Of a stretch of 64,000 nucleotides of DNA, positions 37,522-46,981 are shown one piece after another (position 1 is the first letter of the stretch; every line of letters begins with the position of its first letter). Under the pieces are notes generated by a model. The model was not told the origin of the DNA. It did no database searches and saw nothing but the letters and a program-made list of their open reading frames with translations. The position numbers and the translations under genes are program-made. The DNA lies in contig NZ_VOSW01000008.1 of assembly GCF_009690905.1 (NCBI RefSeq), forward strand, positions 1-64,000. Reading direction: 5' to 3'. The DNA comes from Paraburkholderia madseniana. GTDB lineage: Bacteria > Pseudomonadota > Gammaproteobacteria > Burkholderiales > Burkholderiaceae.

Positions 37522-39177
37522 ATGGATATTGTCTTTACCGTACTGATTCTTTTGCTCGCCGTCGCAGCATCCGGCATCGTGACGCGGATGCTGCGGGTCG
37601 CCTTGCCGCTGCCGCTGGTCCAGATCGCGATCGGCGCCTTGCTCGCATGGCCGAGGCTCGGGCTGCACGTCACCTTCGATCCGGAAATTTTCATGATGCT
37701 GTTCATTCCGCCGCTGCTGTTCGCGGATGGATGGCGAATCCCGAAGCGCGAATTGTTCATGGCGCGCCGCTCCATCCTGATGCTCGCGCTCGGCCTGGTT
37801 TTCATGACGGTGCTGGCAGTCGGCTACTTCATCCATGCGCTGGTGCCGTCGATCTCGCTGCCGGTCGCGTTCGCGCTTGCCGCGGTGCTGTCGCCGACCG
37901 ATGCGGTGGCGCTGACCGGTATCGCCGGCAAGGGCAAGATTCCCGGGCGGTTGATGCATATCCTCGAAGGTGAGGCGTTGATGAACGACGCGTCGGGCCT
38001 TGTCGCGCTGAAGTTCGCGATTGCCGCGGCGCTGACGGGAGTGTTTTCGCTGCGCGACGCGTCGATCAGCTTCGTGATCATCGCGGTGGGCGGTCTCGCG
38101 ACGGGCGCGGCGGTGAGCTGGCTGTTCAGCTTTGTGTCCGCGCATTTTCTGAGTCTTAACGAAGAAGGCGATCCGGCACCCGGTGTGGTGATGACGCTGC
38201 TGATTCCGTTCGCCGCGTATCTGATCGCCGAGCGCTTCGAGTTCTCGGGCATTCTTTCCGCGGTCTCGGCCGGCATGATGATGAACTACGCGAACATCGC
38301 GAACGCCGGGCCGGTGTCGTCGCGCGTGCGCGGGAACAGCACGTGGACGATGATCGAATTCGTCTTCAACGGCATGGTGTTCATTCTGTTGGGGCTGCAG
38401 TTTCCGCACATTCTCGGCCGCGCGCTGCTCGACGCGCACGAGACCAGCGATGTGGAGGTGTGGCGCTTGATCGGCTACATCGCCGCGGTGGCGGCGGCGC
38501 TCTACGCACTGCGCTTCGTGTGGGTGTGGTTGCTGCGCTGGTTCGCGAGCCGCGGCGCGGCGAAGCACGGTATGGCGAGTGCCGTGCCGGGGTTGCGCAC
38601 GGTCACGGTGACGACGGTGGCCGGCGTGCGTGGCGCGGTGACGCTGGCGGGCGTGTTGTCGTTGCCCGAGGTCTTGCCGGGTGGTGCGCCGTTGCCGGGG
38701 CGGGACCTGGCGATTTTCATTGCCTCGGGCGTGATTCTGCTATCGCTGCTGGTGGCCGTCGTGGCGTTGCCGCTGTTGTTGAGCGGCTGGCGGCGGGGTA
38801 AGGATCCGCATGCGGCGGAGGAGGCGATGGCGCGCACGATGGCGGCGCAAGCCGCGATTCGCGCAGTTGACGAAGTGCACGAAAGAGACTGCGCGGATCT
38901 GGATGAGTCGGCATCGGCATACGCGGCGGATGTCACCGCGCGAGTCATGGACATTTATCGACGACGGCTCGCGACATTGGAAGACGAACAGGAGCCGCGT
39001 GAACTGGCGCGCCGTGCCGATGCGCTGGAATTCCGGATGAAGTTGGCGGCGATGCGAGCCGAGCGGAAGGTGCTGCTTGCGCTGCGCAATAGTCAGGAAA
39101 TCAATGACGAGACTTTGAACAAGCTCATGCGCGAGGTGGATCTATCGGAGACGGCGCTGACCGTGCGGAAGCGATAG
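37522..39177 (+). CDS. CPA1-family Na+/H+ antiporter
   Basis: A 551-residue inner-membrane cation/proton antiporter. About 12-13 hydrophobic helices fill the first 430 residues: IVFTVLILLLAVAASGI at the N-terminus, then PTDAVALTGIAGKGKIP and GEALMNDASGLVALKFA, which carry the conserved ND of the CPA1 ion site, and GVRGAVTLAGVLSLPEVLP near the end of the membrane part. A charged C-terminal cytosolic tail of about 120 residues follows (HERDCADLDESA, MDIYRRRLATLEDEQEPRELARRADAL). Exchange of Na+ or other monovalent cations for H+ is likely. The frame is open upstream to 37399, but the first hydrophobic segment starts at ATG 37522. Confidence 0.92.
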   Translation: MDIVFTVLILLLAVAASGIVTRMLRVALPLPLVQIAIGALLAWPRLGLHVTFDPEIFMMLFIPPLLFADGWRIPKRELFMARRSILMLALGLVFMTVLAVGYFIHALVPSISLPVAFALAAVLSPTDAVALTGIAGKGKIPGRLMHILEGEALMNDASGLVALKFAIAAALTGVFSLRDASISFVIIAVGGLATGAAVSWLFSFVSAHFLSLNEEGDPAPGVVMTLLIPFAAYLIAERFEFSGILSAVSAGMMMNYANIANAGPVSSRVRGNSTWTMIEFVFNGMVFILLGLQFPHILGRALLDAHETSDVEVWRLIGYIAAVAAALYALRFVWVWLLRWFASRGAAKHGMASAVPGLRTVTVTTVAGVRGAVTLAGVLSLPEVLPGGAPLPGRDLAIFIASGVILLSLLVAVVALPLLLSGWRRGKDPHAAEEAMARTMAAQAAIRAVDEVHERDCADLDESASAYAADVTARVMDIYRRRLATLEDEQEPRELARRADALEFRMKLAAMRAERKVLLALRNSQEINDETLNKLMREVDLSETALTVRKR

Positions 39178-39201
39178 AGGTAGCAGTCAGCGTTACGACG
39201 C

Positions 39202-39260
39202 GGCGATGGCCTTTCTCTTGATCGCTTGATCTCTCAATCACAAGAGAAAAGGCCGTCGCC
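39202..39260. terminator. convergent inverted repeat, probable bidirectional terminator
   Basis: GGCGATGGCCTTTCTCTTG (39202-39220) pairs with CAAGAGAAAAGGCCGTCGCC (39241-39260) apart from one mismatch and one bulge, across a 20-base loop. It lies between the antiporter and permease stops. The T-run on each strand is short. Confidence 0.6.
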
Positions 39261-39268
39261 CAGGTCAA

Positions 39269-40576
39269 TCAGGCCACCGGTCCCTGCGCCGGCTTCCTTC
39301 TCAGAAGCGCGTACAAAATGATCGCGCCGAAGGTCGCGGTACCGATCCCGCCGAGCCCGAACCCACCGAGCTTCAACGAAAAATCCCCAGCGCCAAGCAC
39401 GAGCGTTACCGCCGCCACGATCAGATTCCGGTTGTCGGAGAAATCGACTTTATTCACGACCCAGATGCGCGCGCCAGTTACCGCGATCAGGCCGAACACA
39501 ACAATCGACACGCCCCCCAGCACCGGCCCCGGAATGGTCTGAATCACCGCACCGAACTTCGGCGAAAAGCCCAAGACCAGCGCAATCACCGCGGCAATCA
39601 CAAACACCAGCGTCGAATAGATTTTGGTCACGGCCATCACGCCGATGTTCTCGGCATACGTCGTCACCCCCGTGCCGCCGGCAAAGCCAGACAGAATCGT
39701 CGCGAGTCCGTCGCCGATAAATGCACGGCCGACATAACCGTCGAGGTTCTGACCGGTCATCGCGCTCACCGCCTTGATGTGCCCAAGATTCTCAGCAACA
39801 AGAATCACCGCAATCGGCGCAAGCAAGGTCATCGCCTGCATGTTGAAAACCGGCGCGGTGAACTGCGGCATACCGAACCATGCAGCGTTCGCCACAATCG
39901 CAAAGTCGATCGGCTTGCCCATGCCGAGACCATTCGTGACGATCGCGTAAATCACGTACGCCATCAGCAAACCGACCAGAATCAGCAAACGCTGCAGCAT
40001 GCCGCGCGCAAACACCGCGACCGCGCCGACGCACAGCACCGTCACCAGCGCCATCCACGAGTCGAAGTTGCTCCCGCTCACGCCATGCACCGCGATCGGC
40101 GCGAGATTCAAGCCGATCACGCAGACAATCGCGCCCGTCACCACCGGCGGCATCAGCGTTTCAATCCATCGGGTGCCGACCGCCGACACGATCAGGCCAA
40201 TGATCGCGTACACCACCCCGCACGCGATGATCCCGCCCAACGCCACCGGAATGTTCATGTTCGGACCGTGGCCGCCATACCCCGTCACCGCGATCACCAG
40301 ACCGATGAATGAGAAACTCGAACCGAGATAGCTCGGTACGCGCCCACCCACAAGGACGAAGAACAACAACGTGCCGATCCCCGACATGAAGATGCACAGG
40401 TTCGGATCGAAGCCCATCAGCAACGGCGCAAGCACGGTGGACCCGAACATCGCGACAACGTGCTGAATACCCATTGCAAACATCTGCGGCCACGCGAGAC
40501 GCTCGTCGGTGCCGACAATGCGACCCTCGGCAGCGTTCGGCTGGGCGCGCCAGCGTGGGAAATAGGAATCGGCCAT
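39269..40576 (-). CDS. uracil/xanthine permease (UraA family)
   Basis: A 435-residue nucleobase:cation symporter-2 protein with about 14 membrane segments. N-terminal LAWPQMFAMGIQHVVAMFGSTVLAPLLMG is the family entrance helix with the conserved QHVVAMFG. Also seen are FVLVGGRVPSYLGSSFSFIG, GIIACGVVYAIIGLIV, MPPVVTGAIVCVIGLNLAPIA, VILVAENLGHIKAVSAMTG (the conserved E-x-x-G-H substrate motif) and FAGGTGVTTYAENIGVMAVTKIYS. It is closest to UraA/RutG-like uracil carriers, but xanthine cannot be excluded. AGGAG precedes ATG 40576. It ends near the terminator shared with the antiporter. Confidence 0.93.
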   Translation of the reverse strand: MADSYFPRWRAQPNAAEGRIVGTDERLAWPQMFAMGIQHVVAMFGSTVLAPLLMGFDPNLCIFMSGIGTLLFFVLVGGRVPSYLGSSFSFIGLVIAVTGYGGHGPNMNIPVALGGIIACGVVYAIIGLIVSAVGTRWIETLMPPVVTGAIVCVIGLNLAPIAVHGVSGSNFDSWMALVTVLCVGAVAVFARGMLQRLLILVGLLMAYVIYAIVTNGLGMGKPIDFAIVANAAWFGMPQFTAPVFNMQAMTLLAPIAVILVAENLGHIKAVSAMTGQNLDGYVGRAFIGDGLATILSGFAGGTGVTTYAENIGVMAVTKIYSTLVFVIAAVIALVLGFSPKFGAVIQTIPGPVLGGVSIVVFGLIAVTGARIWVVNKVDFSDNRNLIVAAVTLVLGAGDFSLKLGGFGLGGIGTATFGAIILYALLRRKPAQGPVA

Positions 40577-40703
40577 GGCGGGGGTTCTCCTCTGTCGGCG
40601 TTGTAGTGGACGGCGCCGCGAAACCGCGCCATCTGGGAATTACGCGCGAGTGTACGGAGAGGCACCAGGCCTGGCAAGGGCGGCAAAAAGCGCGCAATGA
40701 GCG

Positions 40704-42269
40704 CTACGCGCGCCGCGCGTCCAGCGAGAACACCGTCACCGCCGCTTGCAACTGCCTGGCCTGATCCGCCATCGACGCCGCCGCGGCCGCCGCCTGCTCG
40801 ACCAGCGCCGCGTTTTGCTGGGTCACGTCGTCCATCTGCGCGACCGCGCGGTTCACTTCCTCGATGCCGGTGCTCTGCTCCTGCGACGCCGACGAAATCT
40901 CACCCATGATGTCGGTCACACGCTTCACCGCATGCGTGACTTCCGCCATCGTCTGACCGGCCCGCTCGGCCAGTTCGGCACCGCTGCCCACACGCGCCGT
41001 CGAGCTCTCGATCAGTTCCTTGATCTCCTTGGCGGACACCGCGCTGCGCTGCGCGAGTGAACGCACTTCGCCTGCCACCACCGCGAAGCCGCGGCCCTGC
41101 TCACCGGCTCGCGCCGCTTCTACAGCGGCGTTCAGCGCGAGAATGTTGGTCTGGAACGCGATCCCTTCGATCACCGCAATGATGTCGGTCATGCGCTTCG
41201 AGCCGGCCGCCAACTGGCGCATCGTTTCGACCACATCGCCGACCAGGCCGCTGCCGCGCGCCGCCACTTCCGACGCGCCATGCGCGACACCACCCGCCTG
41301 CTGCGCGTTCTCGGCATTCATCTTCACCGTCGACGTCAATTCCTCCATGCTCGACGCGGTTTCCTGCAATGCGGCAGCCTGCTCTTCCGTGCGTTGCGAC
41401 AGATCAGTGTTGCCCTGCGCGATCTCGCCCGAGGCCATCAGGATCGACTCGCTCGACTCGCTGATGCCCGAGACGATGCCGGCCAATCGCTCACGCATAT
41501 TGCTCAGCGCAAACAACATGCTGTGGGTATCGCCCGCACGGGTGTCGACGCGCACGCTCAGGTCGCCGTCGGCGATGCGGTTGGCGATGTGCATCGCGTA
41601 ATCGGGTTCGCCGCCGAGCTGACGCGCAAGGCGTCGTGCAATCACCGTTGCGAGCAACGTGCCCGCCACGATCGCGCCCAACACCAGCGCGAGCATCACG
41701 ATGCGCATGTGCTGATAGTCGGCGCTCGCCTCGTGCTGCGCTTCGTTGGCTTGCTGACGGCGATACTCGATCAGCGCCGTGATGCGATCGCGCAGCGCCT
41801 CGCTCGACGCAATCGCGCGGCGCACGAGTTCGTTGTTGTCGACGCCGGCCGGAATCGGTTCGAGACCGATCTGCTGATGCACGATGCCCTCCCACACCGC
41901 CGACTTGCGCAGCACCTCGTCGAACATCTCCTGACCCTTGGCTGTAGCGATGGTCGCGCGATACTGATCGTAGGCGCCGTGCATCTCCTTGAGCGACGCG
42001 ACGATGCTGTCCTTCAACTTTTGACGGCCGGCATCGTCGGCGGCGTAGCCGAGATTCGCGGCGGCAAGATCGGAATCGATCTTGTGACGGTTCGCCTCTT
42101 CCATCCAGTAGAGGCCGTTCATGTGCTGGTCGCAGATGGCGTCGGTAATGGCATGCGTCGACGACAACGTCTTTAGCGAAGTCCCGCCGATCACGACGCA
42201 GAACCCGATCACGACGGCAAACGCCAACAGCAGCTTCCTGAATACGGTCATGCGGTCAAACCACTTCAT
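40704..42269 (-). CDS. methyl-accepting chemotaxis protein
   Basis: A 521-residue chemoreceptor: N-terminal TM ([21 protein letters not shown]), a four-helix-bundle type periplasmic sensor of about 150 residues, second TM ([20 protein letters not shown]), HAMP (about 215-265) and a cytoplasmic signalling domain with the hairpin [42 protein letters not shown]. It ends with SLDARRA, with no CheR-binding pentapeptide tail. ATG 42269 starts the canonical [14 protein letters not shown]; ATGs at 42284 and 42323 are possible. Ligand unknown. Confidence 0.93.
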   Translation of the reverse strand: MKWFDRMTVFRKLLLAFAVVIGFCVVIGGTSLKTLSSTHAITDAICDQHMNGLYWMEEANRHKIDSDLAAANLGYAADDAGRQKLKDSIVASLKEMHGAYDQYRATIATAKGQEMFDEVLRKSAVWEGIVHQQIGLEPIPAGVDNNELVRRAIASSEALRDRITALIEYRRQQANEAQHEASADYQHMRIVMLALVLGAIVAGTLLATVIARRLARQLGGEPDYAMHIANRIADGDLSVRVDTRAGDTHSMLFALSNMRERLAGIVSGISESSESILMASGEIAQGNTDLSQRTEEQAAALQETASSMEELTSTVKMNAENAQQAGGVAHGASEVAARGSGLVGDVVETMRQLAAGSKRMTDIIAVIEGIAFQTNILALNAAVEAARAGEQGRGFAVVAGEVRSLAQRSAVSAKEIKELIESSTARVGSGAELAERAGQTMAEVTHAVKRVTDIMGEISSASQEQSTGIEEVNRAVAQMDDVTQQNAALVEQAAAAAASMADQARQLQAAVTVFSLDARRA

Positions 42270-42367
42270 CTCACCATCCTTCATAAGTCCTAAGGGGACG
42301 CTCGCGCCGCTGCGCCATGGCAAAACATTTCGCCATTTTTCAGATACGTGGCGACGCTCCCACCTCT

Positions 42368-42394
42368 TTTACGGCGTGCGTAACAGAGACTTGA
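42368..42394 (-). promoter_or_regulatory. possible sigma-28 promoter for the chemoreceptor
   Basis: On the minus strand TCAA, 15 bases, GCCGTAAA resembles the flagellar sigma factor consensus TAAA-N15-GCCGATAA, with three mismatches. It is about 100 bases upstream of the chemoreceptor ATG. Confidence 0.35.
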
Positions 42395-42598
42395 TGCGAT
42401 AAATGGTGGGCATAACCGGGACAGGATGATGTAAGGAATGCCTGGCGCACGGGTCCGGATCGCTACGTCGACGCGCTTTGCATGTCGGCGCAATGATTGG
42501 GATTTGTCTGATATATGGGGATGAGCCTAGCTTTTAGACTTTGTTTGTTGCGTTCACCCCCATGAGCGCACGTGATGTTGATGTAACTCTCCGACTTT

Positions 42599-42632
42599 CC
42601 GCTCACGCTCCCCGGCGTGAGCGGCTTTTTTT
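42599..42632 (+). terminator. orphan plus-strand intrinsic terminator
   Basis: A perfect 10-bp stem CCGCTCACGC / GCGTGAGCGG around a six-base loop is followed by CTTTTTTTTG. It points along the + strand, yet both flanking genes run on the minus strand, so it has no annotated transcript. The 42324-42598 interval before it holds no coding frame, which fits a small RNA. Confidence 0.85.
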
Positions 42633-42698
42633 TGTCCCTATGTTTCGTTGGTCGGCGCACTCGCCAGTGCGTACGGTGCGTTCGATACGCGGTTGAAT

Positions 42699-43313
42699 TT
42701 ATGGATGCGTAACGAGCGCACCTTGAGCAAGCCGCAGCGTGTGATCGCGCACATCCTCCGGCCATGCCGCGACGATCCCGTCAAAGCGCGTCCGGTCGTC
42801 GGCATAGAGCGCGCGTGTCGCATCTTCGTAATCAGGCAGATTGCCCGCGATCGCGGTCATGAAGCGATACACCGCTTCTTGCGCTGCGCGTTTGCGGTCC
42901 TTGTCCTCGCCCGCAAGTCGCGCCGCGTCGACCAGTTTGCGCAGCGCGACCGAAGCGCCACCCGATTGCCCATTGAGCCAATCCCAATGACGCGGCAGTA
43001 ACGTCACCTCTCTCGCCACCACACCGAGCTTGGGCCGGCCGCGGCTGCGCGGGGTGTCGTTTTCCCCGGCGTCAGCGGTTGGTGCGGGTTGTTCGCCGGG
43101 CGCCCCGCTTGCCAGCCGCGCCAGAATCTCTTCAGGCGTACCGCGCAAATCAAACTCGACCGGGCGACTCGTGACGTCGTCGAAAACCAGCACGGGCGCC
43201 TGTTCACCGCGCGCCAGCACTTCGCGTATGGCGAGCGCCACTTCGGACAAGGAGCCCGAGGCGATGCGGCGGTGCCCCTCGAAGGCGGTGCAGGTTACAG
43301 GGTGGGGGGTCAT
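42699..43313 (-). CDS. DUF2239 family protein
   Basis: A 204-residue protein of the DUF2239 family with no known function. The N-terminal part (VTCTAFEGHRRIASGSLSEVALAI, PVLVFDDVTSRPVEFDLRGTPEEIL) and the C-terminal part (GRPKLGVVAREVTLLPRHWDWL, LRKLVDAARL, DRKRAAQEAVYRFM, DYEDATRALYA) are the conserved blocks; the second looks like a DNA-related HTH-type region. GGAG lies seven bases before ATG 43313. Two ACCCGGGT palindromes stand 30-70 bases upstream, pointing to tight repression by an unlinked factor. Confidence 0.88.
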   Translation of the reverse strand: MTPHPVTCTAFEGHRRIASGSLSEVALAIREVLARGEQAPVLVFDDVTSRPVEFDLRGTPEEILARLASGAPGEQPAPTADAGENDTPRSRGRPKLGVVAREVTLLPRHWDWLNGQSGGASVALRKLVDAARLAGEDKDRKRAAQEAVYRFMTAIAGNLPDYEDATRALYADDRTRFDGIVAAWPEDVRDHTLRLAQGALVTHP

Positions 43314-43343
43314 GACAAACTCCAGAAAGATGAATTTGTCGAA

Positions 43344-43384
43344 TTATACCCGGGTATAAATTAAGCGCAACATATTACCCGGGT
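43344..43384. promoter_or_regulatory. tandem ACCCGGGT palindromes upstream of DUF2239 gene
   Basis: A perfect 16-bp palindrome TTATACCCGGGTATAA (43344-43359) and a second core ACCCGGGT (43377-43384), centres 29 bases apart in AT-rich flanks. They lie directly upstream of the DUF2239 start, a typical double operator. The binding regulator is not in the window. Confidence 0.7.
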
Positions 43385-43493
43385 GAAATTATTCAGAGCA
43401 GCGCACGCGATAGGTTCTGCGCCAATCAGCGCTGGCCCGCTGCTCGAACTCGGCGCGGCCCACTAACCGGCACGCCTGTGAAATCGTCTTGCC

Positions 43494-45005
43494 TCATTGC
43501 GCCGGCGACGCCACGGCACTCCGCCGATCCGCCCGCGCCGCCACCGGGTAGCAAAGCACGCGGTTGCGGCCGGCGTCCTTGGCCTCGTAGAGCGCCTCGT
43601 CCGCGGCGTTGACGAGTGCGCGGCTCGTCGCGAATACCTGGCGGCCGGTGCAGGCAATGCCGATGCTGATGGTCAGCACATGGTGCGAGCTCGCGACGTG
43701 GCGAAGTTCGAGCGCCTGAACCGCGGCGCGAATTTTCTCGGCGATGGCCGTCGCCCCGGTTTCGTCGGTATCTGGCAAGAGCACAGCGAATTCTTCGCCA
43801 CCATAGCGCGCAGCGGTATCGCCCGGGCGCCGCACGTTCTGCGCGATGCAGCGCGCCACGGCGACGAGCGCATCGTCGCCGGCCGAGTGGCCGTATAGAT
43901 CGTTGAAGCCTTTGAACGTGTCGACATCGATCAGCAGCATCGACAACGGCCAGTCGTTACGTTGCGCGCGGCGCCACTCCTCTTCCGCATGTTCCTCGAA
44001 CGTGCGGCGATTGTTCAGGCCGGTCAGCCCGTCGGTACGCGCGAGCACGCGCAACTCTTCTTCGGCCGCGCGGCGCTGCCGCAGTTGCTGCGAGAACAGG
44101 AGAGCGAGCGCAATGATCACTACGTCGAGCGCCGCGATCAGCGTACCGATGATCCACGCGCGACGCCGCCACTCCACATAGATATCGCGCGTGGAGAGCG
44201 CCACGTCGAGAATCAGCGGATACATATCGATATGGCGGAACGCGTACCAGCGCTCGACACCGTCGATCGCCGCCGTACCGAAGAAGTCCCCGCTCGGCTG
44301 CAGAAGGAAGCGTGAGTAGTTCGCGGTGCCGGTCAGGCTCCGGCCGATAATTTTCGGATCGTAGGGGCGCCGCATCAGCATCGTGCCGTCGTTCAGCATC
44401 AGCGCCATCGACCCGCCCGCGCCGAGATTCATGCCGGCGAACAGGTGTCTGAAGTAAGTGAGCCGCATCGTGCCGACCACCACGCCGCCGAAGCTGCCGT
44501 CCGGCCGCGAGATGCGCCGGCTCAGCGCAATGCTCACGTCCTTACCGTGTACCTTGGGTATGAACGGATGGCTGACATACAGGCCGACATTGGGAGAGTC
44601 GCGCTGAACGCGGAAGTATTCACGCTCGGCGAGATTGAACGCGCGCGGAGGCGTGGATTGCGAATCGAAGACGATGTTGCCGGCCGTGTCGAGTACGAGA
44701 ATCGAACCCAGGTCTTTTGCGCTGGCTGAGCCGTCGAACAGCACCATCTGGCGGATCGCCGGCGGCAAGTCCAGCACGCCGGGTTGTTTCAAGCCTTCAA
44801 TGACGGCCCGCAGCGACAGATCGTAGATCTCGAGATTGCGCGACACGTCGCGTTCGACCAGCAGCGAAACGTTGAAGACCGAATCCTGCGCGCGCCGCAA
44901 CGCGTCATCGCGCATCTGCGCCAATACCCACACCGCGATCGCGAGGATCGCGCTGGCCAGCACGATACTGATGGCAATCACGATGTTCGGTCGGCGCGTC
45001 ACCAT
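43494..45005 (-). CDS. membrane diguanylate cyclase with Cache sensor
   Basis: A 503-residue protein. N-terminal TM (IAISIVLASAILAIAVWVLA), then a double-Cache/PDC periplasmic sensor of about 250 residues (LAEREYFRVQRDSPNVGLYVS, VVVGTMRLTYFRHLF, MALMLNDGTMLMRRP, DILDVALSTR-like end), a second TM (IGTLIAALDVVIIALALLF) and a GGDEF domain from about residue 335 (RTDGLTGLNNRRTFEE). The active motif is RYGGEEFAVLLP. An RxxD inhibitory site lies five residues before it (RPGD), so both cyclase activity and product feedback are predicted. Ligand unknown. Confidence 0.93.
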   Translation of the reverse strand: MVTRRPNIVIAISIVLASAILAIAVWVLAQMRDDALRRAQDSVFNVSLLVERDVSRNLEIYDLSLRAVIEGLKQPGVLDLPPAIRQMVLFDGSASAKDLGSILVLDTAGNIVFDSQSTPPRAFNLAEREYFRVQRDSPNVGLYVSHPFIPKVHGKDVSIALSRRISRPDGSFGGVVVGTMRLTYFRHLFAGMNLGAGGSMALMLNDGTMLMRRPYDPKIIGRSLTGTANYSRFLLQPSGDFFGTAAIDGVERWYAFRHIDMYPLILDVALSTRDIYVEWRRRAWIIGTLIAALDVVIIALALLFSQQLRQRRAAEEELRVLARTDGLTGLNNRRTFEEHAEEEWRRAQRNDWPLSMLLIDVDTFKGFNDLYGHSAGDDALVAVARCIAQNVRRPGDTAARYGGEEFAVLLPDTDETGATAIAEKIRAAVQALELRHVASSHHVLTISIGIACTGRQVFATSRALVNAADEALYEAKDAGRNRVLCYPVAARADRRSAVASPAQ

Positions 45006-45213
45006 GAGCGTTTCATTCGAGCATGCGCTGACCTACACGCGTGGAGGAGTTGGCCGCGTCCGGAAGGCGCGTCCCGTGAAACGGTAGCCTACCAGACGCT
45101 GAGGCGCGTCGAATGAGGGAAAAGACAGGTTTTTGGCGGACTAAACGAAATTTTTCGACTACGGCACGCCTCGGGCCACGGGGCGGCGCGCGGACGTCAC
45201 CCCAGCCGGGCGC

Positions 45214-45915
45214 TCAGCCCGCGTGCAGATCGAGCGCCGGCTCGGATGCGGCGCGGCTGAGCGCACGGAGATCGGCAACCTCGAGCACCGCTTTGGCGGC
45301 GCCATGGCGCGCGACCTCCAACATCGCCAGGCCGATGTCTTCGGTGCTCAGAATGTGGTTGGGAAACAGCGCGCGCAGCGTCGACAGAAGCGGCCTCGCC
45401 ACCGTATAGAACAACCGGTACGAGCGAGTTTTCGAAACAGCGCCGTTCAGCGGCTCGATCACACCGGGCCGGAACAGGTAGACGGCCTTGAACGGCAGCC
45501 GTAGCAGCGCATTCTCCGTCCGGCCCTTGACCCGCGCCCACATGGTACGGCCGTGTTCAGTGCTGTCGGTGCCCGCACCTGACACGTAGACGAAAGTCAT
45601 CTGCGGATTCAGACGGGCAAGCGTCTGCGCAGCGGCCAACGTCAGGTCGTAGGTAAGGCGCGCATACTCGGCCTCCTGCATGCCTGCCGACGAGACGCCC
45701 AGACAGAAAAAGCACGCATCGAAACCCTTCAGCGACTCTTCCACCGCCCGGTAGTCCATCAGGTCCGGCTGAATCAGCTCGTTCAGACGCGGATCGAGCT
45801 GGCCGGTGCGGGTGCGGCCAACCGTCTGGACTACCTCGACATCAGGCGCGCGCAGGCATTCGCGCAATACGCCCTGCCCGACCATGCCGGTCGCGCCGAA
45901 TGTCAGAACCTTCAT
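45214..45915 (-). CDS. NAD(P)-binding epimerase-like protein
   Basis: A 233-residue Rossmann-fold protein of the NmrA/atypical SDR kind. The nucleotide motif MKVLTFGATGMVGQGVLREC opens it; DACFFCLGVSSAGM, FVYVSGAGTDSTEHGRTMWARVKGRTENALL and YLFRPGVIEP follow. The YxxxK pair of classic SDRs is not seen. A longer frame runs upstream to 46131, but ATG 45915 with a GGAG ribosome site begins the Rossmann fold. It lies downstream of an SDR and a TetR gene on the same strand. Substrate unknown. Confidence 0.85.
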   Translation of the reverse strand: MKVLTFGATGMVGQGVLRECLRAPDVEVVQTVGRTRTGQLDPRLNELIQPDLMDYRAVEESLKGFDACFFCLGVSSAGMQEAEYARLTYDLTLAAAQTLARLNPQMTFVYVSGAGTDSTEHGRTMWARVKGRTENALLRLPFKAVYLFRPGVIEPLNGAVSKTRSYRLFYTVARPLLSTLRALFPNHILSTEDIGLAMLEVARHGAAKAVLEVADLRALSRAASEPALDLHAG

Positions 45916-46049
45916 GATGTGTGCTCCATGATCGCGCCCGGCCAGCGCGCATTGGTCAAACCTTCGGATATGTCCCACAAGCGGGCGGTGACCGCTTTGT
46001 CCTGAGCGTGGCGGGCGATCTGAGCGTCGCCCGGCCTCCGCATGCGCGC

Positions 46050-46925
46050 TCAGGCTTTCGCCGATGCACCCGGAAAGGCCGGCAGCGGCGTTGGCGCGGA
46101 GAAATCGATGGCCGCGCTGACTGCTCGCCATGCTTCGGCGGCTGCAGCGCGCGCCTTGTCAGCTTCGCCGGCGAAATGCAACGCATCACTGCCCAGCAAG
46201 AGATGCGCCGGCAACGAATCGTGATACGCGAGCTTCAACACCACTTGCGCAACCTTTGCGGGATCGCCGGTTTCCTGGCCGACGTACTGGGACAGCATAT
46301 CCGTGACGGCGCCGACCGACGGCACATAGTCCGGCAGCAATTCCGGCGCCTCACCCATCGCCCCCGTACCCCACTCCGTTTTCATGCCGCCTGGTTCGAG
46401 CGCAGTGACGTGGACGCCGAACGGCGCGAGTTCCTGGCTGATCACCTCAGTGAATCCGCCGACCGCCCACTTCGCGGCCTGATACGCGCTCAAACCCGCG
46501 ATCCCGACACGGCCACCCACCGACGAAATCTGGATCACGTGGCCGGATCGCTGTTTCCGCAGTACCGGAAGCGCCGCACGCGTGACGTTAACCACACCAT
46601 AGAAGTTGGTGTCGATCTGCGCACGAAAATCGTCTTCGGTAGTTTGCTCGAACGGCGCCAGATGACCGAAGCCCGCGTTGTTGACGACCACATCGAGCCG
46701 GCCGAAAGCATCGACTGCGGCCTGCACCGCCTCGCGCGCCGCGGCCGGATCCGTGACATCCAGCGCAACCGCGCGAACCTGCTCGCCGTAGCGCGTCAGC
46801 AGATCGGCCAACTGACGCGGATCGCGTGCCGTAGCAACCACCCGCTCACCGGCACGCAACGCCGTTTCGACAATGTCGCGCCCAAGCCCGCGGGCACTTC
46901 CCGTAACCAACCAGACCTTCGACAT
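46050..46925 (-). CDS. short-chain dehydrogenase/reductase
   Basis: A 291-residue classic SDR. The dinucleotide motif WLVTGSARGLGRDIV is at residues 5-19; LDVTDP, VVNNAGFG, QISSVGG (catalytic Ser) and SAYQAAKWAV with the Tyr-x3-Lys pair follow, then EPGGMKTEW. All active residues are intact. It belongs to the group of oxidoreductases found in stress and detoxification operons. It lies 56 bases downstream of a TetR gene and precedes the NAD(P)-binding gene, so the three likely form one regulated unit. Confidence 0.93.
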   Translation of the reverse strand: MSKVWLVTGSARGLGRDIVETALRAGERVVATARDPRQLADLLTRYGEQVRAVALDVTDPAAAREAVQAAVDAFGRLDVVVNNAGFGHLAPFEQTTEDDFRAQIDTNFYGVVNVTRAALPVLRKQRSGHVIQISSVGGRVGIAGLSAYQAAKWAVGGFTEVISQELAPFGVHVTALEPGGMKTEWGTGAMGEAPELLPDYVPSVGAVTDMLSQYVGQETGDPAKVAQVVLKLAYHDSLPAHLLLGSDALHFAGEADKARAAAAEAWRAVSAAIDFSAPTPLPAFPGASAKA

Positions 46926-46946
46926 AATGCGCTCCTTACATTTAAT

Positions 46947-46964
46947 TGAGCATGTACGCGCTCA
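46947..46964. promoter_or_regulatory. TGAGC...GCTCA inverted repeat before the SDR gene
   Basis: Inverted half-sites TGAGC and GCTCA with an eight-base spacer lie in the 56-base gap between the TetR stop and the SDR start. A related TTGAGCA...CTCATT pair (four-base spacer) sits upstream of the TetR gene at 47583-47596. A shared TetR operator is likely but unproved. Confidence 0.4.
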
Positions 46965-46981
46965 TTAATAAGACAAAAAAT

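Larger units (their letters stand above)
42324..42698. other. gene-free interval with possible small RNA
   Basis: 375 bases between two minus-strand genes. It contains the sigma-28-like promoter of the chemoreceptor, an AT-rich patch (about 42500-42560), and a strong + strand terminator with no gene before it. No coding sequence is seen. Confidence 0.5.
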
